NCBI RefSeq assembly: GCF_013215705.1 | Contig: NZ_JABSQR010000024.1 | Location: forward strand, 19,528 to 83,527 | DNA from: Moritella sp. | GTDB lineage: Bacteria > Pseudomonadota > Gammaproteobacteria > Enterobacterales > Moritellaceae | Length of the DNA: 64,000 bases | Reading direction: 5' to 3' | Part shown: piece after piece, positions 55,142-64,000 of the stretch | Numbering within the stretch: position 1 is the first letter of the stretch | How the letters are laid out: every line of letters starts with the position of its first letter | Made by a program: the position numbers and the translations under genes | The notes under the pieces: generated by a model | The model's input: only the letters and a program-made list of their open reading frames with translations | Database searches by the model: none | Told to the model about the DNA's origin: nothing

Positions 55142-58027
55142 ATGCATTATTTATTATCTTTATTCCTGATCAGCGTTTTGAGTCTAAATACTGCATTTGC
55201 GCAAGTAGACGGGCTCGTTATTGACTCTAATTTTGAAGTTGGCCGTCTCGGGTTAACAACAAAATATTTTGAGGATAAAACCAATTCATATACGTTTGAT
55301 TATTTGTCACAGAGACAATCGGTTATCCCATGGGTTAAAAGCAATCAAGCGCATTTAAACTTTGGGTTCTCAGATAGCACATTCTGGTTTAAGGGAGAGG
55401 TAGTCAATAAAGCCGGTGTTGAGAAATACTTAATTCTCGATTTTGGTGATTCATTATTAGATTACATCGATTTATATTTAATTAATGATGATAGTGTACT
55501 TAAAAAAAGGCTTGGTACTCGTCGTTATGACGACGATAATATGTCTAATTTAACGTTTGCTACAGGTTTTAAGATCGGTGCAGGTGAAACAATTCACTAT
55601 TTTATACGTATTAAAACAAGTGCATTTTTACAAACACCATTAACAATTTGGAATGCTAACGATTATATTGATGACAAATCACAACATGAATTGATGGTTG
55701 GTATATTCATCGGCTTGTTCTTGATGATGATATGTTATCTCGTTTTTTTGTATATCCATCTGCAAGAGCCGCGATTACTCCAGTACGTATTGTTCATTAT
55801 ATGTTATTTAGCCGTGATATGGATTATAGAAGGGTTTGGATTTGTTTATAATGTTGATTTTATTGCGCAATACTATGATTCGATAATTGTAGTTTTGATG
55901 GGGCTTATAGGATTAAATCTCAGTTTATTTGCACGACAACTATTGAAATTAAGATACCGTTCTTGGTTTTCACTATCTACCAGAATATTAATTAGTTCTT
56001 CCATTATCGTCATTTTAAGTCCGTTATTATTATCATTTAAAATGAGCATTATACTTATATCGATTTTAGCATTAGGTATTACATTATTGTCGATTGTATG
56101 TGGCTTATTTTTTATTCATGATGAATCTAAAGATGTCCGTTTTTATGTTCTGTCGTTGGTATATTTCATACTTGGTATTGATATACACATTTTAACGCGT
56201 TTTGGTTGGCTAAGTGAATTTGAGTTTGCTGATTATATTTCAGGGTGTTCAGCATTGATAGTTCTGATTTATTTATGCTGGAACTTCGCAAAACAAATGG
56301 CACATGACAGGATCGTGAAAAAAGATGTAGAGAAGCAAATGACATCAGTTAATGAACGTTATTATAGTGTGTTCCAAAATGCAGCTGAAGGTATGTTTAC
56401 GACATCAATCGAAGGCAATATATTGGCGATTAATAAATCTATGTGCCGAACTTTAGGTTTTATTAATCTTGAAGACATGCATAAATCTGGTCATTCGAAA
56501 GCGGATGAATTCTATGCTGATCCACAGCTTCGTGCAACTATAATGGAGACCCTGCGTATTGAAGGCGAGGTTAATAGCATTGAAATGTCTGGATATGATC
56601 GTTATGGCGAAATATTTCATGGCGAGATTAATATGCGTTTAAATATTCAACCGGATATTACCATTATTGATGGTTCATTTGTTAATACGACCAAGCGTAA
56701 ACAGCATGAAATAAAACTGGAGTCTATCGCTAAGTATGATCAGTTAACGGGATTAGTTAATCGTTCACATTTTGAGAAGCTTGTTGGTGCGTCACTAGAA
56801 GCTAATCGCTCGGTACTGGAAGATAACATTCTGCTTTATCTGGATCTTGACCAGTTCAAATTGGTTAACGACATATGCGGTCACGATGTCGGTGATTCAT
56901 TACTGAAAAAAATTACGGTTGTTTTAAAATCATTCCTTGACGAAAGTGCGATATTGGCTCGTCTTGGTGGCGATGAGTTTGGTATTCTACTCAATCACAC
57001 AAACTTTGATAATGCACTTGAATTCGCGGATACGATTCGTTGTGGAATCGAAGATTTTAGGTTTACACACAATGGACGTCATTTTGTGTTGGGTGTCAGT
57101 ATTGGCATTGTGACATTGGACGAGTCAATTGAAAATTTTTCACAAGCATTAAGTCTCGCTGATACTGCATGTTTTACAGCAAAAGCACAGGGACGTAACC
57201 GCGTTCACGTATATAGTAAATGCAATGATGTAATGTTGGGCCATCAACGTGAAATGCGTTGGATTGGTGTTTTACGTGAAGCGTTAGATGAAAATAGATT
57301 TGAACTCGCATTTCAGACCATTAAACCGTTGTCAGCCTCAATTAAGGAAGGCTATCGTTACGAAATATTACTCCGTTTAAGAGATGAAGATGGTAATTTA
57401 CAATCGCCGAGTGAATTTATTGCCGCCGCGGAAAACTATAATTTCATGTCACAGCTTGATCGCTGGGTCGTTAAAACATACTGTCAGTGGCTGTCTTCTA
57501 ATCCCAAACACCTTGCTAATCTGAGCTCTGCTTCAATTAATTTATGTGGCCAATCTTTAGTTGATAGAAGTATGCATAGTTATATTGAAAACACGATATT
57601 AACGTATGGTATTCCGCCGGAGAAATTATGTTTTGAAATTACAGAAAGCCAAGCAATTATGGATTTCGATCAAACGATTTTGTTTATGAATAAATTTAAA
57701 GCATTAGGATGTCGTTTTAGTTTGGATGATTTTGGTAGTGGTTTTTCTTCATACAGTTACATTAAACGATTGCCTATTGATCAACTTAAAATTGATGGCT
57801 CATTTGTTAGAAACATCGAAACAGATAATGTTGATTACACGATGGTTAAGTCATTTAATGAAATTGCAAAGGCGGTTAATATTAAAACAGTCGCTGAATA
57901 TGTGGAGAATGAAAACATTAAAAATATCCTGTCTGGAATCGGTATTGATTATGTTCAAGGCTATTTAATAGCCAAACCTGCACTTTTAGTCGATTTAGTT
58001 GATAATGAGCAACTTGATTCAGCTTAA
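55142..58027 (+). CDS. Membrane 7TMR-DISM / PAS / GGDEF / EAL protein
   Basis: 961 aa. Signal peptide, then a periplasmic 7TMR-DISMED2-like domain (~25-175). About seven TM segments follow at ~180-385. A PAS domain lies at ~405-520 (YYSVFQNAAEGMFTTSIEGNI). GGDEF is at ~535-690 with an intact 'LARLGGDEFGILL'. EAL is at ~700-950. The EAL signature reads EIL ('YEILLRLRDE'), but other catalytic residues are visible: 'INLCGQSL', 'FEITES', 'LDDFGSGFSSYSYIKRLP', 'VAEYVE', 'VQGYLI'. It can therefore potentially both make and degrade cyclic-di-GMP in response to an extracellular ligand. Which activity dominates cannot be read from sequence. No clear ribosome site before ATG 55142. Confidence 0.88.
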   Translation: MHYLLSLFLISVLSLNTAFAQVDGLVIDSNFEVGRLGLTTKYFEDKTNSYTFDYLSQRQSVIPWVKSNQAHLNFGFSDSTFWFKGEVVNKAGVEKYLILDFGDSLLDYIDLYLINDDSVLKKRLGTRRYDDDNMSNLTFATGFKIGAGETIHYFIRIKTSAFLQTPLTIWNANDYIDDKSQHELMVGIFIGLFLMMICYLVFLYIHLQEPRLLQYVLFIICYLAVIWIIEGFGFVYNVDFIAQYYDSIIVVLMGLIGLNLSLFARQLLKLRYRSWFSLSTRILISSSIIVILSPLLLSFKMSIILISILALGITLLSIVCGLFFIHDESKDVRFYVLSLVYFILGIDIHILTRFGWLSEFEFADYISGCSALIVLIYLCWNFAKQMAHDRIVKKDVEKQMTSVNERYYSVFQNAAEGMFTTSIEGNILAINKSMCRTLGFINLEDMHKSGHSKADEFYADPQLRATIMETLRIEGEVNSIEMSGYDRYGEIFHGEINMRLNIQPDITIIDGSFVNTTKRKQHEIKLESIAKYDQLTGLVNRSHFEKLVGASLEANRSVLEDNILLYLDLDQFKLVNDICGHDVGDSLLKKITVVLKSFLDESAILARLGGDEFGILLNHTNFDNALEFADTIRCGIEDFRFTHNGRHFVLGVSIGIVTLDESIENFSQALSLADTACFTAKAQGRNRVHVYSKCNDVMLGHQREMRWIGVLREALDENRFELAFQTIKPLSASIKEGYRYEILLRLRDEDGNLQSPSEFIAAAENYNFMSQLDRWVVKTYCQWLSSNPKHLANLSSASINLCGQSLVDRSMHSYIENTILTYGIPPEKLCFEITESQAIMDFDQTILFMNKFKALGCRFSLDDFGSGFSSYSYIKRLPIDQLKIDGSFVRNIETDNVDYTMVKSFNEIAKAVNIKTVAEYVENENIKNILSGIGIDYVQGYLIAKPALLVDLVDNEQLDSA

Positions 58028-58077
58028 GTACTAGCACTTCCGTCTATTTTTGAGTAAAATCATCCATTACTGAATGA

Positions 58078-59100
<1,023 letters not shown>

Positions 59101-59114
59101 GATAGGACTTCATA

Positions 59115-61502
59115 ATGAAATTCAGTAATGAATGGTTACAAACTTGGGTCAAACCAGGTCTTACAAATGAAGAGCTCGCTCATCAAATCACGATGGCCGG
59201 CCTAGAAGTTGACGGTATTGATGCTGTTGCTGGTGATTTCACTGGTATCGTTGTAGGTCACGTTGTTGAATGTGGTCCGCATCCCGATGCTGATAAGTTA
59301 CAAGTGACTAAAATTGATATTGGAGCTGAAGAGTTAATTGACATCGTATGTGGTGCAGCTAACTGCCGTGCAGGACTAAAAGTTGCTGTCGCAACAGTTG
59401 GTGCTGTATTACCAGGTGATTTCAAAATTAAAAAAGCAAAACTACGTGGTCAACCATCACACGGTATGCTTTGTTCTGAATCTGAAATGGGTATGGCTGA
59501 ATCAGCTGACGGCATCATTGAGTTACCTTCTGATGCGGTTCCTGGTACTTGTATTCGTGAATGCCTTGGTCTTGATGATGTTACTATCGAAGTTGACCTT
59601 ACTCCTAACCGTGCAGATTGCTTAAGCATCGCTGGTATTGCGCGTGAAGTCGGTGTTTTAAATAACATCGCTGTAACAGCACCAGAATGGACGAATGCAA
59701 CAGAAACAAGCACTGAAACAGTAAATGTTTCTGTCACTGCGACAGAGCAGTGCCCTCGTTATCTTGGTCGTGTGATCAGTAACTTGGATATGAGCGCTAA
59801 AACACCTTTATGGATGGTTGAGCGTTTACGTCGTTGTGGCACTCGTTCAATCGATCCAGTTGTCGACGTTACTAACTATGTACTGTTAGAACTTGGCCAA
59901 CCAATGCATGCATTTGATCTTGCAACATTAACTGGCGGTATTAATGTTCGTCTTGCTAACCAAGATGAAAAATTGACACTGCTTGATGGCAATGAAGTTA
60001 AGCTAAATGATAATACACTGGTTATTGCTGATGATAGCGGTGCTATCGCAATGGCGGGTATTTTTGGTGGCGAAAAAACAGGCGTAACAAGTGCAACAAA
60101 CTCTATCTTACTTGAGTCTGCATTTTTTAGCCCGTTAGCTATTACTGGCCGTGCTCGCGCATACGGTCTGCATACTGATTCTTCACACCGTTTCGAACGT
60201 GGTGTTGATTCAGAGCTTCAATACCAAGCAATGGAACGTGCAACACAGTTGATCGTTGAGATCTGTGGTGGTGAAGTAGCCCCTGTTGTTGATGTGACAA
60301 CTGAGTCTGCATTACCGACACATGCACCAATCAAATTACGTCGTCATCAATTAGATAAAGTAATTGGTTTCCATGTTGAAGATGCGAAAGTAACTGATAT
60401 TTTAAACAGTCTAGGTCTATCTCCTACGTTTGAAAATGAGTCATGGACAGTCACTTCGCCATCTTTCCGCTTCGATATCGAAGTTGAAGTAGATTTAATT
60501 GAAGAAGTAGCACGGGTATTCGGTTATGACAATATCCCAAATGTTGCACCTGTTGCGCCATTGAAGATGACAGATCATAATGAAGCAAGATTACCTGTTC
60601 GCCGTATTCGTGATTTAATGGTTGACCGTGGTTTCCAAGAAGCAATCACATATAGCTTTGTAGATCCAAAACGTCAATTATTACTACATCCTGAAGCAGA
60701 TCATCTCGTATTGCCACATCCAATTTCAATTGAGATGTCAGTAATGCGTGTTAGTATGTTCACAGGTTTGGTTGAAGCTGTTGTCGCTAACCAAAAACGT
60801 CAGCAACAACGTATTCGTTTATTTGAAACTGGTCTTACTTTTATTAAAGATGAGTCAGTTGAAAATGGTGTGCTACAAGTTCCTATGCTGGGTGCCATTA
60901 TTGCTGGTACAGCGAATGCTGAATCATGGAATCAAGAAAGCAAGTCTGTAGATTATTTCGACCTTAAAGGTGATTTAGATGCATTATTAGACCAGACATG
61001 TAATTCAGATGAGTTTGTACTTAAACGTGCAAGTCACCCTGGTTTACATCCTGGCCAAAGTGCTGAAATATTTCATGATGGTCGTTCTGTCGGTCATATC
61101 GGTGCTATCCATCCTTCATTAGAGAAGAAGTTAGGTCTGAATGGTGTAACGATTATTCTAGAGATTGAACTTGCAACATTAACATCTCGCAAGTTACCGC
61201 AAGCTCTTGAAGTTTCTAAGTTTCCTGCTAACCGTCGTGACATCGCTATGATTGTTAAAGACGACGTTAATGCTGGTGATGTTCTGAACTTTATCAAAAA
61301 AGTTGGCGGGAATCAGTTAGTTGGCATAAACTTGTTTGATGTATACCAAGGTACAGGTGTTGTAGAGGGTCATAAGAGCCTGGCAATCAGCTTAACCTTA
61401 CAAGATATCTCACGCACCTTGGAAGAAAAAGAAATATCAGAAGCAGTTAATAATATTGTTGAAGGTATTTCATCTGAATTCAATGCATCCTTGAGGGATT
61501 AA
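59115..61502 (+). CDS. pheT: Phenylalanyl-tRNA synthetase beta subunit
   Basis: 795 aa, the E. coli length. Starts with the tRNA-binding OB domain ([20 protein letters not shown], then '[21 protein letters not shown]'). The B3/B4 editing region follows ('[29 protein letters not shown]' spans it), then B5 and the catalytic-like core. It ends in the ferredoxin-fold anticodon-binding domain ('[16 protein letters not shown]', '[10 protein letters not shown]'). It ends three bases before ihfA, so the three genes are one operon, as in enterobacteria. Confidence 0.98.
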   Translation: MKFSNEWLQTWVKPGLTNEELAHQITMAGLEVDGIDAVAGDFTGIVVGHVVECGPHPDADKLQVTKIDIGAEELIDIVCGAANCRAGLKVAVATVGAVLPGDFKIKKAKLRGQPSHGMLCSESEMGMAESADGIIELPSDAVPGTCIRECLGLDDVTIEVDLTPNRADCLSIAGIAREVGVLNNIAVTAPEWTNATETSTETVNVSVTATEQCPRYLGRVISNLDMSAKTPLWMVERLRRCGTRSIDPVVDVTNYVLLELGQPMHAFDLATLTGGINVRLANQDEKLTLLDGNEVKLNDNTLVIADDSGAIAMAGIFGGEKTGVTSATNSILLESAFFSPLAITGRARAYGLHTDSSHRFERGVDSELQYQAMERATQLIVEICGGEVAPVVDVTTESALPTHAPIKLRRHQLDKVIGFHVEDAKVTDILNSLGLSPTFENESWTVTSPSFRFDIEVEVDLIEEVARVFGYDNIPNVAPVAPLKMTDHNEARLPVRRIRDLMVDRGFQEAITYSFVDPKRQLLLHPEADHLVLPHPISIEMSVMRVSMFTGLVEAVVANQKRQQQRIRLFETGLTFIKDESVENGVLQVPMLGAIIAGTANAESWNQESKSVDYFDLKGDLDALLDQTCNSDEFVLKRASHPGLHPGQSAEIFHDGRSVGHIGAIHPSLEKKLGLNGVTIILEIELATLTSRKLPQALEVSKFPANRRDIAMIVKDDVNAGDVLNFIKKVGGNQLVGINLFDVYQGTGVVEGHKSLAISLTLQDISRTLEEKEISEAVNNIVEGISSEFNASLRD

Positions 61503-61505
61503 TTT

Positions 61506-61799
61506 ATGGCACTAACCAAAGCTGATATTGCTGAAACACTATTTAACGATGTTGGTCTGAGTAAACGTGAATCTAAAGAAATGGTAGAAGCTTTCTTTGA
61601 AGAAATCCGTTTATCTTTAGAAGTTAATGAACAAGTTAAAATATCTGGTTTTGGTAATTTTGACCTTCGTGATAAAGGTGAACGACCTGGTCGTAATCCT
61701 AAAACAGGTGAAGATATACCAATTACAGCTCGTCGCGTTGTGACTTTTAAACCAGGTCAGAAATTGAAAGCGAAAGTTGAGACTATCTCAAAAGATTAG
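61506..61799 (+). CDS. ihfA: Integration host factor alpha subunit
   Basis: 97 aa. '[20 protein letters not shown]' start, '[30 protein letters not shown]' DNA-binding arm with the conserved Pro, '[13 protein letters not shown]' end: an IHF-alpha signature. It heterodimerises with IHF-beta to bend DNA. Start is three bases after the pheT stop with an AGGGATT site inside pheT. Terminator directly downstream. Confidence 0.97.
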   Translation: MALTKADIAETLFNDVGLSKRESKEMVEAFFEEIRLSLEVNEQVKISGFGNFDLRDKGERPGRNPKTGEDIPITARRVVTFKPGQKLKAKVETISKD

Positions 61800-61815
61800 A
61801 GTTTAATCAGATAAT

Positions 61816-61842
61816 AAAAAACCGGCGAATGCCGGTTTTTTT
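61816..61842 (+). terminator. Rho-independent terminator of pheST-ihfA
   Basis: ACCGGC (61821-61826) pairs with GCCGGT (61831-61836) around GAAT. The stem is extended by flanking A5/T5 and followed by a T-run. Confidence 0.93.
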
Positions 61843-61929
61843 ATGCCTGTTATAAATGTTCATAACAGTGGCAGATATATTATTACCCTACAACATAATA
61901 AAAGGAAGTAGGGTAAGTGCTAAAAGGAA

Positions 61930-63489
61930 TTAACTGTCTAGTTTATCTGATGCAATATGGTATTCAGGATCTTCAATTAAGTTCACCTCAATCATATCAC
62001 CAGCACGCTTCATTAATTGCTTACATTCTAATGAAAGGTGACGAAGGTGTAATACTTTATCTGCAGCCACATAACGCTCTGCAAGTGTATCGATCGCTTC
62101 AATTGCAGAGTGGTCACATACACGTGAGTTAGCAAAATCAATGATTACATCTTTAGGATCTGCAGCAGTATCGAATAGCTCTAAGAAGTGGCTAACAGAA
62201 CCAAAGAACAGTGGACCATTCACTTTGTATACTTTACTACCAGATTCTTCGATAGATTTCTCTGCGTTGATATGTGCGGCATGTTCCCAAGCAAAACGTA
62301 ATGCAGACACAATAACACCGATGATCACAGCTACAGCTAGATCAGTAAATACAGTAACAACCGTAACAAGCACAATTACAAATGTATCTGCCTTTGGAAT
62401 TTTACGAATTACACGGAAAGTTGCCCATTCAAATGTACCAATCACAACCATGAACATAACACCAACAAGTGCAGCTAGTGGAATAACTTCAATAAGTGAT
62501 GAGAAGAACAAGATGAAGAGTAATAGTGAAATAGCAGCGGTAATACCAGATAAACGACCACGGCCACCAGAGTTAATGTTAATCATCGATTGACCGATCA
62601 TGGCACAGCCACCCATAGCACCAAAGAAGCCGCTTACGATGTTTGATGCACCTTGTGCAACACATTCACGGTTACCTTTACCACGCGTACCAGTCATCTC
62701 ATCAATGACGGTTAATGTTAGTAGTGACTCAATCAGGCCAACTGCAGCAAGAATTAATGAGTAAGGTAATATGATATAAAGTGTTTCTAGATTAAATGGC
62801 ACACTTGGAATACTGAATGTTGGTAGTGAACCAGAGATAGTTGCATTGTCATCACCTGTCATAGAACGAACAAAATCGACTACAGTACGTGTATCTAGAC
62901 CCATGTAATAAACAATTAGCGTTACTGTTACAATCGCAACGAGTGAAGAGGGCACTGCTTTTGTTAATTTAGGTAAGAAATGAATGATAGCCATCGTTAA
63001 AGCAACTAAACCAAGCATAATGAATAATTGGGTATCTTGTAGCCAAGCTAGATTACCACTACTGTCGATAAACTTGAATTGACCTAGTTGTGCTAAGAAG
63101 ATAACAATCGCAAGACCATTCACAAACCCCATCATTACTGGGTGAGGCACAATACGAATGAATTTCCCGAGTTTAAATATACCCGCGAGTACTTGCAGTA
63201 GACCTGCAAGTACAACAGCGGCGAATAAATATTGCACGCCATTGTCAGCTACAAGCGATACCATGACAACAGCCATTGCACCGGTTGCACCAGAGATCAT
63301 GCCTGGTCGCCCACCAAAAACTGCAGTGATTAAACCGACCATAAATGCAGCATATAAGCCAACTAGCGGTTCAACACCTGCTACAAAAGCAAATGCAATC
63401 GCTTCAGGTACCAGTGCGAGTGCGACGGTTAAACCAGACAAAACATCATTTTTTACTGATGTTATCGAATATTTTGGAAATTCAAACAT
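61930..63489 (-). CDS. SulP-family anion transporter with STAS domain
   Basis: 519 aa, about 10-12 TM segments and a C-terminal STAS domain. Family signatures: '[20 protein letters not shown]' in TM1, '[30 protein letters not shown]' in TM3, '[33 protein letters not shown]', and STAS '[22 protein letters not shown]'. SulP proteins carry sulfate, bicarbonate, dicarboxylates or other anions; the sub-branch resembles the BicA-like bicarbonate importers, but the substrate is not readable from sequence. Convergent with ihfA. Confidence 0.9.
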   Translation of the reverse strand: MFEFPKYSITSVKNDVLSGLTVALALVPEAIAFAFVAGVEPLVGLYAAFMVGLITAVFGGRPGMISGATGAMAVVMVSLVADNGVQYLFAAVVLAGLLQVLAGIFKLGKFIRIVPHPVMMGFVNGLAIVIFLAQLGQFKFIDSSGNLAWLQDTQLFIMLGLVALTMAIIHFLPKLTKAVPSSLVAIVTVTLIVYYMGLDTRTVVDFVRSMTGDDNATISGSLPTFSIPSVPFNLETLYIILPYSLILAAVGLIESLLTLTVIDEMTGTRGKGNRECVAQGASNIVSGFFGAMGGCAMIGQSMININSGGRGRLSGITAAISLLLFILFFSSLIEVIPLAALVGVMFMVVIGTFEWATFRVIRKIPKADTFVIVLVTVVTVFTDLAVAVIIGVIVSALRFAWEHAAHINAEKSIEESGSKVYKVNGPLFFGSVSHFLELFDTAADPKDVIIDFANSRVCDHSAIEAIDTLAERYVAADKVLHLRHLSLECKQLMKRAGDMIEVNLIEDPEYHIASDKLDS

Positions 63490-63587
63490 AAATTATAAGT
63501 TACCGAGTTGTCATTAGTGAATAAATAAAAGGACCATGTAAATTTGACATGATCCTAGTTATTAAAAGTGTATTTAGTAAGTACTAA

Positions 63588-63612
63588 AAAAGCCGCATAA
63601 CATGCGGCTTTT
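63588..63612 (-). terminator. Terminator downstream of the repeat-rich minus-strand gene
   Basis: AAAAGCCGCAT / ATGCGGCTTTT, 11-bp stem with a 3-base loop. On the minus strand it is followed by a T-run, and it lies 36 bases beyond the stop of the gene at the right edge. Confidence 0.9.
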
Positions 63613-63647
63613 AGATTTAGCTAATAGTTATTGTTTAATAATAGTTA

Positions 63648-64000
63648 TTATTTAGCTAATTTGGTTGGCGATGTGCTTTGTGAAGAAGCAAATTGACTAC
63701 CACCAGGTCTAGCCGCTACATCAATAGATGGGCGTTGAACAACACCAACTTTAGCAACAAAGTTAGTTGTCGAAGGCGCTACCGGTTGAGGTCTTGCCAT
63801 TTGAACAGTGAAGTTAGTTTTCTTTGATGTAGTGCCCTGTACCTGTAATGCTGGTACAGACGTTACTTCGATAGCTTGATAAGGAACAAGAGCTTCAGCA
63901 ACAACTGGTGTTTCAGCAACAACTGGCGTTTCAGTAACAACTGGCGTTTCAGCAACAACTGGTGTTTCAGCAACAACTGGTGTTTCAGCAACAACTGGTG
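63648..64000 (-). CDS. C-terminal tail of a repeat-rich protein (possibly RNase E), cut by window edge
   Basis: The minus-strand frame is open from the window edge to a stop at 63648-63650. It holds about six 'PVVAET' hexapeptides, then a ~75-residue tail: 'KKTNFTVQMARPQPVAPSTTN', 'VAARPGGSQFASSQSTSP', ending TKLAK. A disordered Pro/Val/Glu-rich region with a short basic 'MxRPQP' tail resembles the RNase E degradosome scaffold end of Vibrio-like bacteria. No catalytic domain is in view, so this is only a suggestion; a TonB-like or surface protein is an alternative. Confidence 0.5.
   Translation of the reverse strand, partial: PVVAETPVVAETPVVAETPVVTETPVVAETPVVAEALVPYQAIEVTSVPALQVQGTTSKKTNFTVQMARPQPVAPSTTNFVAKVGVVQRPSIDVAARPGGSQFASSQSTSPTKLAK
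63895..64000. repeat. 18-bp in-frame tandem repeat encoding PVVAET
   Basis: TCAGCAACAACTGGTGTT (minus strand reads PVVAET-type codons) repeats almost six times to the window edge with only 1-2 changes per unit. The unit is a multiple of three, so copy-number change would lengthen or shorten the protein without a frameshift. Confidence 0.92.

Noticed and set aside
63158..63517. Plus-strand ORF of 119 codons, rich in Ala/Pro/Thr
   Set aside because: Shadow of the SulP gene on the minus strand; no family pattern, and the minus-strand protein is clearly real. The same applies to 62141-62593.

Overview
The window is a chromosomal segment of an AT-rich marine gammaproteobacterium. Three things suggest a Moritella-, Vibrio- or Shewanella-like organism: a vas-type T6SS, the thrS-infC-rpmI-rplT / pheST-ihfA translation block, and genes for HutW, AlaE and a GlyGly-CTERM nuclease. 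The genus is inferred from gene content, not from a search.

Bases 1-36.2 kb are the distal part of a type VI secretion (T6SS) locus. It opens inside tssF, followed by tssG, a lipoprotein 5'-nucleotidase that looks inserted, and two VasX-like pore-former modules. Module 1 is LysM protein + VasX-like toxin + membrane immunity candidate. Module 2 is carrier protein + LysM-VasX fusion + membrane immunity candidate. Then come clpV, hcp, a strong terminator, vgrG, PAAR, a TIGR02270-like protein and a ketosynthase-fold pseudoenzyme. The far end is an effector-diversification zone: a polymorphic toxin with four small downstream ORFs (two of them duplicates) and a toxin-tip relic, then a carrier/VasX_N-like protein, a membrane-anchored beta-propeller and a 1513-aa OmpA-domain protein. 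A decayed second copy of this last module follows, with an IS3 relic at its breakpoint. A shared ~120-residue N-terminal domain links four of these proteins and is the best candidate here for an undescribed T6SS loading or delivery module.

Bases 36.3-44.8 kb hold a 1.67-kaa TPR/C39-peptidase-like protein on the minus strand, a gene-poor gap with ORF remnants, and an ExeM-type secreted nuclease with a C-terminal sorting tail.

Bases 45.0-48.1 kb are a decayed yqiJ-yqiK (flotillin) locus. yqiJ carries an out-of-frame 8-bp tandem repeat. yqiK survives as two end fragments with a TorT-like binding protein, lacking a signal peptide, between them. A cluster of identical octamers lies upstream of that gene.

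Bases 48.3-64 kb are housekeeping: Fur-box-preceded hutW, alaE, a DUF2797 gene, thrS with a recognisable anticodon-mimic operator, infC starting at AUA, rpmI, rplT, a GGDEF-EAL membrane protein, pheS, pheT, ihfA, a SulP transporter, and the tail of a repeat-rich minus-strand gene at the right edge.
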